64,000 nucleotides of DNA from Actinomadura chibensis NBRC 106107 (GCF_001552135.1 NZ_BCQP01000017.1:1-64000), one strand, 5' to 3'; shown: positions 36,612 to 45,868, numbered from the stretch's first letter. Made by a program: numbers and translations. The notes: generated by a model from the letters alone, not told the origin.

Positions 36612-39600
36612 ATGCGGATCTCGTTCACGGCGCTGACCGGCGGAGGGCCGCGCGACGTCGTGCTCGACGTCGACTCGGAGGCCACCGTGGACGCGGTCGC
36701 GCACTCCCTCGCCGCCCTCCTCGACGCCCCCTCCCCGGCCCCCTCTCCCGCTCCCGCCCCCGCGCTCTCCCCGCGCTTCGCCAAGGAGCCCCTCGGCGGC
36801 GGCCCGGGGCGGCGCCGCGCGCTCTGGATGGACGGCCGCATGCTCGACCCGCAGGCCCTCGCCGTCAAGGAGCTGCGGGACGGCGCGGTCGTCGCGGTCG
36901 AGCGGCGCGTCGCGGCGGCGACCGTCCTCGCCGAGCCGACCGGCCTCGTGGAGGTGCGCGTCATCGGCGGGCCGGCCGCCGGGTCGGTGCACCGGCTCGG
37001 CCTCGGGGTCAGCACGCTCGGCTCCGGGCTCGACGTGGACGTGGTGCTGGACGACCCGTCCGTCCCGGCCCGGTCGCTGCGGCTCACGGTCGGGCGGGAG
37101 ACGGTGCGGGTGGAGGCGTCCGCCCTCACGATGCAGGGCAGCGTCGCGCTCGACGGCGCGCCGCTCACCGAACCGGCGACCTGGCGGCCGGGCGAGCTGC
37201 TGGCGGTCGGCGCCAGCGTGCTGGTGCTCGTGCCGAGCACCGCCCCCGACACGCACCTGGAGCCGCTGCCGGAGGGCGGGCTTGCGTTCAACCGCCCGCC
37301 CCGGCTGAACCCGGCGCGGCAGGCGCGGCGGCTGGACGTCCCGGAGCGTCCCGAGCGCAACCCGCGCGAGCGCCTCCGCCTGTTCGGCGCGCTGCTGTTC
37401 TCCGCGTTCGGGCTGGCGATGGCGTTCGGGCTCGGCCAGTGGTGGTGGGCGCTGTTCGCGCTGGCCTGGCCGCTGATGACGCTCGGCGAGTGGATCGGCG
37501 ACCGGATCCACGGCCGCAAGTCCTACAAGAAGGCGCTGAAGGACTACCACCGCCGCGCCGGGGAGTTCGACGGCGAGGTGGAGCGGCTCCGCCGCGCGGA
37601 CGAGGCCGAGCGCCGCGCCCTGCACCCCGACCCGGCCGAGGTGCTGCTCACCGCGACCGGCCCGCGGCGGCGGCTGTGGGAGCGGCGGCGCGGCGACCCC
37701 GACGTCCTGCACCTGCGGGTCGGGCTCGCCGACCTGCCCGCCCGCATCGAGTTCACCGGGGCGAAGGCCGATCTTCCGGTGCCGACCGCGCGGCACGTGC
37801 CGGTCGCGCTGCCGCTCGCCGACCTCGGCGTGATCGGGCTGACCGGGCCGCGCCGGGCGTCCCGCGCGCTGGCCCGCTGGCTGGTCGCGCAGGCCGCCGT
37901 CCTGCACAGCCCGCGCGACCTCGCGATCGTCGTCCTGTCCGCGGACGCCGAGGCCGGGGAGGAGTGGAACTGGGTGCGCTGGCTCCCGCACTGCGCGCCC
38001 CGCGAGGGCGAGGACTGCGTCGCCCTCGTCGGCGCCGACCTGGAGTCGGCCGCGCACCGGGTGACCGAGCTGGCGATCCGCGTGACGGAGCGGCGCCGCG
38101 CCGCGCAGGCCGAGTCGTCGTTCTTCGGCAAGGGCGAGGCGAAGCCGGCCGGTTCCGTCCCGTACAACATCCTGATCGTGCTGGACGGCGCCCGCGCCCT
38201 CCGCCGCATCCCCGGCATGCCGATGCTGCTGTCGCGCGGCGCCGAGTACGGCCTCTACGCCATCTGCGTGGACGACGAGGAGCGCCTCCTCCCCGAGGAA
38301 TGCAGCGCCGTCGCCGCCCTCGACCCGCAGTACCACTCGGCCGTGCACCTGCGCGGGCAGGGGCTGGAGGCGCTCGGCCACGTCCTCGCCGACCAGGTGT
38401 CCCCGATCTGGACCGACCGGGTCGCGCGGGCGCTCGCGCCCGTCCGGGACGTGTCGCGCGAGGACGCGGCGGAGTCCGTCCCGTCCGAGGTGCGGCTGCT
38501 GGACGTCCTCGGCATGCCGGAGCCGACCGCCGAGCACGTCCTGCGGACCTGGACGCGGACCGGCGGCCGGACGACCCGCGTCCCCGTCGGCGTCGGCCCC
38601 GGCGGGCACGGCTCCGCCGCCGAACCATACGAGATCGACCTCCGCGCGGACGGCCCCCACGCCCTCATCGCCGGGACGACGGGCGCGGGCAAGTCGGAGC
38701 TCCTCCAAACGCTGATCGCGTCGCTCGCCGTGGCGAACCGACCGGACGAGATGACGTTCGTCCTCATCGACTACAAGGGCGGCGCCGCGTTCAACGACTG
38801 CGCCCGCCTCCCCCACACCGTCGGCATGGTCACCGACCTGGACGGGCACGCCACCGAACGCGCCCTGGAGTCCCTCGCCGCCGAGCTGCGCCGCCGCGAG
38901 GAGATCCTGCTCAAGGCGGGCGCCAAGGACGTGGACGACTACAACGACCTGCGTCCCGGCGACCCCGGCCTGCCGGTCGTGCCGCGCCTCGTCCTGGTGA
39001 TCGACGAGTTCGCCGCGATGGTCACCGAGCTGCCCGGCTTCGTCGCCGGGCTGGTCGACATCGGGCGCCGCGGACGCTCCCTCGGCGTGCACCTCGTCCT
39101 CGCCACGCAGCGCCCGGCCGGGGTGGTGACGGCCGACATCCGCGCCAACACGAACCTGCGGATCGCGCTGCGCGTCACCGACCCCGACGAGTCGGCCGAC
39201 GTGCTCGACGGGCCCGAGGCCGCGCAGATCTCCAAGTCGACCCCCGGCCGCTGCTACATCCGCTCCGGGGTGTCGGCGCCGCAACCGGTGCAGTCGGCGC
39301 GGATCGGGGGCCGCCGTCCCGGCCCGGCCGGCGCGGACCGCCGGACGACCGACGTCCGCGTCCTGCCGTGGCGCGGCCTCGGACACCCGCTGCCCGGTCC
39401 CCGCGAACCGGCCGACGACGCCGTCCAGACCACCGACCTGGGCGTCCTCGTCCAGGCCGTGGACGAGGCGGCCCGCCGGGCGGGCATCGCGCGGCAGCCG
39501 TCCCCGTGGCTGAGCCCGCTGCCCGAGACCGTCGCGCTCACCCCGCGCACCGCCGCGGGCGGCTCCGTCGTGGACGTCCCGCCGGTCCCGTTCGGCGTCA

Positions 39601-41123
39601 CCGACCTGCCCGCCGTCCAGTCCCGCGAGGACCTGACGCTCGACCTCACCGCGGGCGGCCACCTCTACCTCGCCGGATCCGCCCAGTCGGGGCGCTCCAC
39701 CGCGCTCCGCACCATCGCCGGTTCGCTCGCCGCCGCCTGCTCCCCCTACGACGCGCACCTGTACGCCGTCGACTGCGGCGCCAACGCCCTGCTCCCGCTG
39801 GTCTCCCTGCCGCACTGCGGCGCCGTCGTCACCCGCGACCAGCTCGACCGCTGCGAACGCCTGCTCACCGCGCTGACCGCCGAGGTCGCCCGCCGCCAGC
39901 AGCTCCTCGCCGAGGCGGGCTTCGCGTCGGTCGCCGAGCAGCGCGCCGCCGTCGCCGCCACCGACCGGCTCCCCTGGATGGTCCTGCTCCTCGACCGCTG
40001 GGAGGGGTTCCTCGGCGCGTTCGAGCACTACGACTACGGGCGGCTCGTCGACCAGGTCGTCCGCCTCCTGCGCGAGGGCGCCGCCGCCGGGCTCCGCGCC
40101 GTCTTCACCGGCGACCGCTCCGGCCTCGGCGGGCAGGTCTCCACCGTCTTCGACCGCCGCCTCATCCTGCGCATGGCCGACCCGAACGACTACGCCTACG
40201 GCGGCCTCCAGGACAAGCAGGTCCCCGCCGCGATGCCGCCCGGCCGCGCCCTGGAGCCGTCCGTGCCGGGCGCGCCGCCGCGCGAGTCCCAGATCGGCGT
40301 CCTCGGGGACGACCCGTCCGGCCCGGGCCAGGTCGCGGCGCTGCAGGAGATAGCCCGCGCGTGCGTGTCCCGCTACGGCCGCCTGCCCCGCCGCCGCCGT
40401 CCCCTCCGCGTGGACGAGCTTCCCGTCCGCGTCACCTACCGCGAGGCGATGTCGCTGGACCCCGAGTTCCTGGCCCCCTCCGCCCTCTGGGCCCTGGTGG
40501 GCGTGGGCGGCGACACGCTGGCCCCGGTGGGCGTGGACCTCCTGGACGACGGCCCCGGCTTCGCGGTCGCGGGCCCGCCCCGCTCCGGCCGCTCGACCAC
40601 CCTGCGGACGATCGTCCACTCCCTGCTGGACCCGGCCGTCGGCGGCGGCCTGGTCCCGGTCGTGCTGATCACGCCGCGCCGCTCCCCGCTCCGCCTGCTG
40701 TCCGGCCACCCCGGCGTCCTCGGCCTGCTCACCGCCGACTCCGACCCGGACGACCTGGTCGACGCGATCGGCGACGAACACCGCTACGCCGTGGTCGTGG
40801 ACGACGCCGAACTCCTGGACGAGACCGACCTCGACGACGCCCTCCGCGACGTCCTCCGCACGGCCCGCGACGGCGAGCACGCCGTCGTCATCGGCGGGAC
40901 GACCGCCGACCTCGGCCGCGGCTACCGGGGCTTCCTCTCGGACACGCGCCGCTCCCGCTCGGGCGTCCTGCTCTCCATCGAGTCCCCGGACGACGGCGAC
41001 CTGTTCGGCCTCCGCCTCCCCCGCAACGCCCCGTTGGGCGGCCCGACCGGCCGCGGCCTGTTCGTGGCCACCGGCGTCACGACCCAGATCCAGGTCGCCC
41101 TTCCCCCACCCACCACCGACTGA
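36612..41123 (+). CDS. FtsK/SpoIIIE-type ATPase, EssC/EccC-like with FHA-like N-terminus
   Basis: 1503 aa membrane ATPase resembling the motor of type VII (ESX/WXG100) secretion. A ubiquitin-like/FHA-like N-terminal region (FHA-like part about 115-215: VEVRVIGGPAAGSVHRLGLG) precedes two helices near 257-297. Three FtsK-type ATPase domains follow. The first is canonical: GTTGAGKS at 688-695, FVLIDYKGGAAF, and Walker B LVLVIDEFAAM. The second (GSAQSGRS near 1022) and third (GPPRSGRS near 1321) have Arg in place of the Walker A lysine. ATG 36612 has GGAGG five bases upstream. No other ESX membrane components are in the window. Confidence 0.9.
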   Translation: MRISFTALTGGGPRDVVLDVDSEATVDAVAHSLAALLDAPSPAPSPAPAPALSPRFAKEPLGGGPGRRRALWMDGRMLDPQALAVKELRDGAVVAVERRVAAATVLAEPTGLVEVRVIGGPAAGSVHRLGLGVSTLGSGLDVDVVLDDPSVPARSLRLTVGRETVRVEASALTMQGSVALDGAPLTEPATWRPGELLAVGASVLVLVPSTAPDTHLEPLPEGGLAFNRPPRLNPARQARRLDVPERPERNPRERLRLFGALLFSAFGLAMAFGLGQWWWALFALAWPLMTLGEWIGDRIHGRKSYKKALKDYHRRAGEFDGEVERLRRADEAERRALHPDPAEVLLTATGPRRRLWERRRGDPDVLHLRVGLADLPARIEFTGAKADLPVPTARHVPVALPLADLGVIGLTGPRRASRALARWLVAQAAVLHSPRDLAIVVLSADAEAGEEWNWVRWLPHCAPREGEDCVALVGADLESAAHRVTELAIRVTERRRAAQAESSFFGKGEAKPAGSVPYNILIVLDGARALRRIPGMPMLLSRGAEYGLYAICVDDEERLLPEECSAVAALDPQYHSAVHLRGQGLEALGHVLADQVSPIWTDRVARALAPVRDVSREDAAESVPSEVRLLDVLGMPEPTAEHVLRTWTRTGGRTTRVPVGVGPGGHGSAAEPYEIDLRADGPHALIAGTTGAGKSELLQTLIASLAVANRPDEMTFVLIDYKGGAAFNDCARLPHTVGMVTDLDGHATERALESLAAELRRREEILLKAGAKDVDDYNDLRPGDPGLPVVPRLVLVIDEFAAMVTELPGFVAGLVDIGRRGRSLGVHLVLATQRPAGVVTADIRANTNLRIALRVTDPDESADVLDGPEAAQISKSTPGRCYIRSGVSAPQPVQSARIGGRRPGPAGADRRTTDVRVLPWRGLGHPLPGPREPADDAVQTTDLGVLVQAVDEAARRAGIARQPSPWLSPLPETVALTPRTAAGGSVVDVPPVPFGVTDLPAVQSREDLTLDLTAGGHLYLAGSAQSGRSTALRTIAGSLAAACSPYDAHLYAVDCGANALLPLVSLPHCGAVVTRDQLDRCERLLTALTAEVARRQQLLAEAGFASVAEQRAAVAATDRLPWMVLLLDRWEGFLGAFEHYDYGRLVDQVVRLLREGAAAGLRAVFTGDRSGLGGQVSTVFDRRLILRMADPNDYAYGGLQDKQVPAAMPPGRALEPSVPGAPPRESQIGVLGDDPSGPGQVAALQEIARACVSRYGRLPRRRRPLRVDELPVRVTYREAMSLDPEFLAPSALWALVGVGGDTLAPVGVDLLDDGPGFAVAGPPRSGRSTTLRTIVHSLLDPAVGGGLVPVVLITPRRSPLRLLSGHPGVLGLLTADSDPDDLVDAIGDEHRYAVVVDDAELLDETDLDDALRDVLRTARDGEHAVVIGGTTADLGRGYRGFLSDTRRSRSGVLLSIESPDDGDLFGLRLPRNAPLGGPTGRGLFVATGVTTQIQVALPPPTTD

Positions 41124-41130
41124 CCACAGG

Positions 41131-41167
41131 CGAGCCCCCGGCCGGGAAACGGTCGGCCGGGGGCTCG
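41131..41167. terminator. Strong bidirectional hairpin
   Basis: CGAGCCCCCGGCC pairs perfectly with GGCCGGGGGCTCG (13 bp) over an 11-nt loop, between the stops of the convergent EssC-like and DUF1062 genes. It lies 8 nt after one stop and 3 nt before the other gene's stop. No T tract. Confidence 0.75.
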
Positions 41168-41169
41168 TC

Positions 41170-41718
41170 TCACACCAGCACGAAGGAGAAGTCCGCCTTC
41201 GTCCTGCGCTTCAGCGGAATATCGATCTTGACTCTCCGACCGACCTCCTTCCGACTGAGGCCCAGCTCACGGGCGATGAGCCAGTCCGGACGGACCGGCA
41301 CGGGATCCTCGAAGGCGACCTCGATCTGAACGGGCCACGGATCATCGGGGACGGGCGCGGCGAGAAGCTCCCAGCACCCGTCCCAATCCAGCTCGAACCG
41401 ATTGCGCCGCGCGACCAGCGGATCGAACAGGGCGTCCACGACGAGCTCCGGCGAATTGGCCGTGTACCCGGCCAGCAGCTCAGCGGACAGCGAGCGCACC
41501 GGCACCCGCTCATGCACGCTGACCTTGCTGGTCCGTCCACACCCAACACAGATGACAAGCAGCCAGACATGGAGCAGCTTGCCGTTGGCATTGACACGGA
41601 ACCTGCCGCTTCCGGTACCGGCGCGCTCGGAAGGGCAGCCCACGCACCGCAGAACGAGCGAAGGCAGCCGAGTCCGCCGCACCACCCAGGGCAGCACGAT
41701 ATGACGTTGTGAAGACAT
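41170..41718 (-). CDS. DUF1062 family protein
   Basis: 182 aa protein of unknown function. The N-terminal third looks like a zinc-ribbon fold: CVGC, the family phrase FRVNANGKLLHVWLL, and a second CVGC pair. The C-terminal half contains VEVAFEDPVPVRPDWLIARELG and a short helix-turn-helix-like end (LSRKEVGRRVKIDIPLKRR). ATG 41718 is the natural start. It ends at the strong hairpin shared with the EssC-like gene. No neighbour suggests a pathway. Confidence 0.8.
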   Translation of the reverse strand: MSSQRHIVLPWVVRRTRLPSLVLRCVGCPSERAGTGSGRFRVNANGKLLHVWLLVICVGCGRTSKVSVHERVPVRSLSAELLAGYTANSPELVVDALFDPLVARRNRFELDWDGCWELLAAPVPDDPWPVQIEVAFEDPVPVRPDWLIARELGLSRKEVGRRVKIDIPLKRRTKADFSFVLV

Positions 41719-42214
41719 GATCTCTCTGAAGACCTGACGAGAGCACAGAAAACAGAGCCGACGTCACCCGTCGGCAACCGATGCGCGAAGAAGAGTCAGG
41801 TCTAAAGAGCAGGCGGCGTCATGCGCACGAAGTCCTCACGTAGTAGAACCCCCAACCGTAGACACCCCCACCCCCACCCACCACCAATTTTTGCTCCCGC
41901 CAGCGGGCCCCCTCACCGCCGCCAACCACCCGCCCGCCCCCCGCCTCGAGTGAGTGATGCAACTCACACTCATCGGCGAAACTGCCCGGCGTCCGCCGAG
42001 ACCGGAGGCGAGTGCCGCACCTCAGAGCCGCGGCGGGCCGGTTCGGTGGGGAGAACCAGCCCGCTGCTCGGGTCGGAACCGATGGTGGCGACTCGGTGGG
42101 GTGCCCCGGCGAGAAGGATCTAGTGTGCTGCGGGCAATCAAGAGTGTGCTCAAGCCCTCTCGTAGCCGTCCAAGGAGCGTAGATGATCAACTCTGGAGCA
42201 GTCCTGGACCAGAC
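41719..42214. other. Intergenic region upstream of sigma factor
   Basis: 496 bp with no supported gene. It holds a C-rich low-complexity stretch around 41850-41945, with TTTTT at 41888. A small inverted repeat (GTGAGT, 6 nt, ACTCAC) lies near 41950-41967. It must contain the promoter of the sigma factor gene and of the divergent DUF1062 gene, but no convincing -35/-10 pair was found. An in-frame GTG at 42125 with AAGGA upstream could move the sigma factor start into this region. Confidence 0.6.
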
Positions 42215-42796
42215 ATGACCACACCGTCGCCGTCAGACGCCGAGACCATTGTCGGATCATGGCGGCGGCCGGAGGAATTCGCTGCGATCTTCGATCGGTA
42301 CTACGCCGAGATTCACCGCTATGTGGACCGTCGGCTCGGCCCGGATATCGCCGACGACATCGCCGCCGAGACGTTCCTGGTGGCATTCCGGTCACGCGGT
42401 AAGTTCCAGCCGGAGAGCGGCTCGGCGCGGCCCTGGCTGTACGGCATCGCGACCCGGCTGGTGAGCCGACACCGTCGAACGGAACTGCGAAAATACAAGG
42501 CGATCACGCGACTCCAAGCACGAGTTCCGGTGGATGAGCACGAAGATGACGCGCTCACTGGCTCGCACACGGTGGACGCACCGCTGAGTGCGGCCCTGAC
42601 CCGGCTCAAACATGGTGATCGCGACGTCTTACTCCTGATCGCTCTCGGAGATCTGAGCTACGCCGAGGTGGCACAAGCGTTGGGGATCGCCTACGGCACC
42701 GTCTGCTCACGACTCAATCGTGCCCGCCGCCAGGTCAAGGCCGAACTGTCAGATAGAGCGATAGCGTCACCCGACGGGGGAGAGATCCATGCGTGA
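42215..42796 (+). CDS. ECF-type RNA polymerase sigma factor
   Basis: 193 aa sigma-70 family factor with only regions 2 and 4. Region 2 spans FAAIFDRYYAEIHRYVDRRL to ARPWLYGIATRLVSRHRR, including the DDIAAETFLVAFR core-binding helix. Region 4 is about 130-180, with LGDLSYAEVAQALGIAYGTV and CSRLNRARRQVK. ATG 42215 gives a normal leader; GTG 42125 would add 30 residues and has a better ribosome binding site. Its stop overlaps the CU044_5270-like gene by 8 nt, so the two are coupled and the second may act as its regulator. Confidence 0.92.
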   Translation: MTTPSPSDAETIVGSWRRPEEFAAIFDRYYAEIHRYVDRRLGPDIADDIAAETFLVAFRSRGKFQPESGSARPWLYGIATRLVSRHRRTELRKYKAITRLQARVPVDEHEDDALTGSHTVDAPLSAALTRLKHGDRDVLLLIALGDLSYAEVAQALGIAYGTVCSRLNRARRQVKAELSDRAIASPDGGEIHA

Positions 42797-43958
42797 CCTT
42801 GACGACCGGATCAGTGGACTGCACACCGTGAACAGGCCGCCCTCGCCTGAAACCGTTGCGGCGGCGCGTCATCGGCTCATCGCCGAAATGAATTCGACCG
42901 CGAAACCTGGAAGGCGCCGCGCAAAGGCGATGCGGCTGCCGGCGTCCAGATGGCGGACGCCTCTCATCGCCGTCACGACGGCCGCCGTACTGGCGGCGGG
43001 CGGCTTTGGTTACCACTCGTGGAGCAGCCGTCCGCTCTATTCTCCGGAGCCCTTGGCCGGATACAGCGGACCGGCGGCGAAGTTCCTCCTCGCCGCCGCC
43101 GACGCACGGGCGCGCAACGCCGGTGACGGGCACCTCTGGTATCGACGCGCCGCCGTCGGGGGAACCGTCATGGCGAAGTCGCCCTACCGGGCCGGTGTCG
43201 CCTATCCCATGGAGGTCGAGCGAGACGACTTCCTCCTCGCCTCGCCGCAGAAACCGTTCGCCGGGCCCGATCCGTCACACCCGACAAGGCATCTCGAGTG
43301 GCCCGGCGAGCGGCTGAGAACTCGCCCGGCGACCCCCGCCGCCCGTGCCGCCTGGAAGGCCGACCTCCGGCCGAGGCCCGATGACCTGCGCATCGATGCC
43401 CCCGAAGCCTCGATCGGCCCCGCGGCCGGAGGCGGGACGGTGCTGGACTTCGGTGACGACACGGCTCGCGAACTCCCCACCGACCCGGCCGAACTTCGGG
43501 CCTGGCTGTTGAACTACGCCACCCGGACCGACCACAAGCGGCTGGCCGACCCAGATCTCTTTCTTTTCGAAAGCGCCTCGTTCCTCCTGGTGGACGCGCC
43601 CGTCAGTGACAAGGTACGGATCGCGACATATCGAATTCTGGCGAGCCTGAAGAACGTCCGCTTCGTCAATGCCACCGACGCTGCCGGACGCCGCGGGCAG
43701 GCCGTATCAATGCGAGAGGTCTCCGCCGAGTCCGGAACTCTGGACCTGCAGCTCATCATCGATCCGCAGAGCGGAAGGCTGACCGCAAGTCAGCAGGTCA
43801 TCGTCACTCCAGGGCGCCTGAACGCCGATCTTCCAGCGGGCGTTCGCTGGCGCTACGAGGTGATCCACAATGCCGAGTGGACCACAACCCCAGTCAACGA
43901 ACTCCTACCGAAGTCGATCAATATCAAGACCGAGGTCGAGGAAGCACCGACAAATTAG
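42789..43958 (+). CDS. CU044_5270-family membrane protein (sigma factor partner)
   Basis: 389 aa. A cytoplasmic N-terminus of ~55 residues, one membrane helix (TPLIAVTTAAVLAAGGFGYH), then a ~310-residue extracytoplasmic domain. The architecture matches the CU044_5270 family, commonly found next to ECF sigma factors in Streptosporangiales and often thought to be anti-sigma-like. No zinc-binding HxxxCxxC motif of ZAS anti-sigma factors is present. The extracytoplasmic part has no recognisable enzyme motif. ATG 42789 overlaps the sigma factor stop by 8 nt. Function beyond this pairing is unknown. Confidence 0.78.
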   Translation: MRDLDDRISGLHTVNRPPSPETVAAARHRLIAEMNSTAKPGRRRAKAMRLPASRWRTPLIAVTTAAVLAAGGFGYHSWSSRPLYSPEPLAGYSGPAAKFLLAAADARARNAGDGHLWYRRAAVGGTVMAKSPYRAGVAYPMEVERDDFLLASPQKPFAGPDPSHPTRHLEWPGERLRTRPATPAARAAWKADLRPRPDDLRIDAPEASIGPAAGGGTVLDFGDDTARELPTDPAELRAWLLNYATRTDHKRLADPDLFLFESASFLLVDAPVSDKVRIATYRILASLKNVRFVNATDAAGRRGQAVSMREVSAESGTLDLQLIIDPQSGRLTASQQVIVTPGRLNADLPAGVRWRYEVIHNAEWTTTPVNELLPKSINIKTEVEEAPTN

Positions 43959-43984
43959 CCCGAGCAGAGCCTCCCACCGACGAG

Positions 43985-44026
43985 TTCGCCCTGCCCCTTC
44001 CCAAGCCGGTGAAGGAACAGGGCGAA
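43985..44026. terminator. Bidirectional hairpin terminator
   Basis: TTCGCCCTG (43985-43993) pairs perfectly with CAGGGCGAA (44018-44026). An inner CCTTC/GAAGG stem is separated by a 2x2 internal loop, with a 10-nt loop at the tip. It sits 27 nt after the CU044_5270-like stop and 18 nt beyond the stop of the convergent repeat protein gene. Confidence 0.7.
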
Positions 44027-44044
44027 CCACATGCTTACAGTCAC

Positions 44045-45781
44045 TTAAGAAGGCGCCGTACAGCCACTATACTTCCAGTTGTCGATGCCTTTGCTCCATT
44101 TGGCTCTGCACACCCTGATCCCGGCGTTGTAGAGCCGACGGCCGAGCGTGTAGGGCAGGTACTTCTGATGTGACGCTCCGCAGACGACCCAGTTCTTGTT
44201 GGTCAGATTCTTGCCGTCCCCGTAGATGACCATCGCGATACAGTAGCCATCCGCGCTTTGATCCTGGATGTTGAACTTGGTAGAGACCTTGTAAGGCGCC
44301 CCACCGGACCAGTACAGCCAGCCCCATCCCTCTCCGCGCTGCTGGAAGAGGACGATGTCGACGGCGTGGATGTACCGGCCCCCGTCGACGGCGACCCCGC
44401 CCTCCGGAATCTCCTGCGATTCGTCGTCGACGCTTTCCGTAGGCTCCGCAGGAGGCGCGGGAGTCGTGAAGTATCCACGCATCGAGACCTGGAGGTGCAC
44501 AGTACCTGCGCTGTGATTGGTGATGGAGACATTGCCGCGGGAGTCCGGCCTCACCAGGTCGAATCCGTTGGTGCTTTCCCCGTCATCGTCGAAGTTGACG
44601 CTGTTGACGCCCGGATCGCCATCCTCGCTGGAGTAAACCGCCAGCCATCCCTGATTAGTCGGTCTCCGGGCATCGATGTTCAAAGCCAGAACCGGCTCGT
44701 CCTGATCCAAGGCGTCGAGTTCGGCGGCCTGGATGGCATTGAAGGTGATGGTCTCCCCGGCGCCAAGAGACGCGGTGCTCCCGCCGGCGGTGTTGAACCC
44801 GGTAAGGGTGTCGAGCAGGAGGGCCGTAGCCGTCGGGGTGTAAGTCGAGCCGGTTCCGTCGCTTGCCCCCTTGAAATATCCGCGAACGCTGACCGCGAGA
44901 TCCACCGGTACGGTTCCCTTATTGTGAAAGGTGAGCTTCCCGGTCGCAGTGAGTTGTGTCACCACAAAGCTGCTGTCGGTCTCGTTCGGGTTGTAGTTGA
45001 CCACCGGAAGACTGGTATCGATCTGGTCAGACGGACTCACCGTCAAGGCGCCCTGGGCCGTCTGGTTGAGGGCCGCGACATTGACCGCGACCGCCGTGAC
45101 ACCACTTGCGGGTAGGTCCAGTTGCCCGGCGACATCGACGGTCACCGACGAGTTGCCAGGAATGGGTGCCGCTGCGTGAGCAGGTGACCCGGTGACTTTG
45201 CCGACCCGAGTGTCGTAGAGGAACGCACTGTCTACCGGGTAGTACTCGTTCCCGGCGGTGGCGGAAGCCGCATCAAGGAAGTACCCCCGGACGCTTACGG
45301 CGATGTTGACCGTCCCGCTGCCGTTGTTCTTAAGAGTAACCTGGCCGGTATCCGTCAGTCTCGTGAAATCTTCCGTGTTGGTGGTCTCGTTGGCGGCGTA
45401 AGTCAGAGTGCTGATCGTGGTCGGCTGATCGGATGGGTAGGCGTTGATCCAGCCGAAGGCGTCCGCCGCGTAGACCGACACGTTGGTCACGATCGCCGAC
45501 ACCCCGGTAGCCGGCACACCACCTATTCCAGCCGCCTGGAAGGTGATTGCACTTCCCGGCGAAACCTTGGCGACCGGGACCCCGCCCGCACCATTGCGCG
45601 TGTCAGCCAGCATGAACGGAGTGATCGTATGGAACTGGGAGCCACCGGCCGTGTCGGCACGGGCGATTCCGGTAAGCCCACGCACCTGCGGCGGCGCCAC
45701 CAAAAGCGCGGCCGTACCGGTTATTACGACCGATAACGCGACGATGGCGCGCCATCCCGAACACGTGTCCCTGAAATTCAC
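44045..45781 (-). CDS. Secreted protein with three DTR...VRGYF repeats
   Basis: 578 aa. A signal peptide is likely (hydrophobic residues 12-30, possible cleavage after ARA near 42). Three ~120-residue units follow, at about 50-168, 184-303 and 318-438. Each begins with an (A/Y/L)DT(R/L) motif, has a central NET or equivalent turn, and ends (V/M)RGYF; these resemble beta-rich repeats found in many actinobacterial exoproteins. The unique C-terminal domain (about 450-578) has four cysteines (513, 534, 558, 574) that could form two disulphides. GTG 45781 follows GAGAGGG. No catalytic motif was recognised; adhesin, scaffold or cell-surface roles are possible. Lower GC than its neighbours. Confidence 0.8.
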   Translation of the reverse strand: MNFRDTCSGWRAIVALSVVITGTAALLVAPPQVRGLTGIARADTAGGSQFHTITPFMLADTRNGAGGVPVAKVSPGSAITFQAAGIGGVPATGVSAIVTNVSVYAADAFGWINAYPSDQPTTISTLTYAANETTNTEDFTRLTDTGQVTLKNNGSGTVNIAVSVRGYFLDAASATAGNEYYPVDSAFLYDTRVGKVTGSPAHAAAPIPGNSSVTVDVAGQLDLPASGVTAVAVNVAALNQTAQGALTVSPSDQIDTSLPVVNYNPNETDSSFVVTQLTATGKLTFHNKGTVPVDLAVSVRGYFKGASDGTGSTYTPTATALLLDTLTGFNTAGGSTASLGAGETITFNAIQAAELDALDQDEPVLALNIDARRPTNQGWLAVYSSEDGDPGVNSVNFDDDGESTNGFDLVRPDSRGNVSITNHSAGTVHLQVSMRGYFTTPAPPAEPTESVDDESQEIPEGGVAVDGGRYIHAVDIVLFQQRGEGWGWLYWSGGAPYKVSTKFNIQDQSADGYCIAMVIYGDGKNLTNKNWVVCGASHQKYLPYTLGRRLYNAGIRVCRAKWSKGIDNWKYSGCTAPS

Positions 45782-45868
45782 ATGCCCTCTCTTCTGGAGT
45801 GGATACCGGGGTGCGGGGGCCCCTTCCTGAATCATGGTCGGGTTGAGTTTCACCGCACGCCGAGCCCG

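Noticed and set aside
36399..40880. A 1493-codon minus-strand open frame antisense to the EssC-like gene
   Set aside because: Antisense shadow of a clear ATPase gene; no family motifs and biased composition caused by complementary third positions.
41950..41992. Possible ECF-type promoter (AACTC and CGTC) upstream of the sigma factor
   Set aside because: The two elements are about 26 bp apart, too far for a normal ECF promoter spacing of roughly 16-18 bp.
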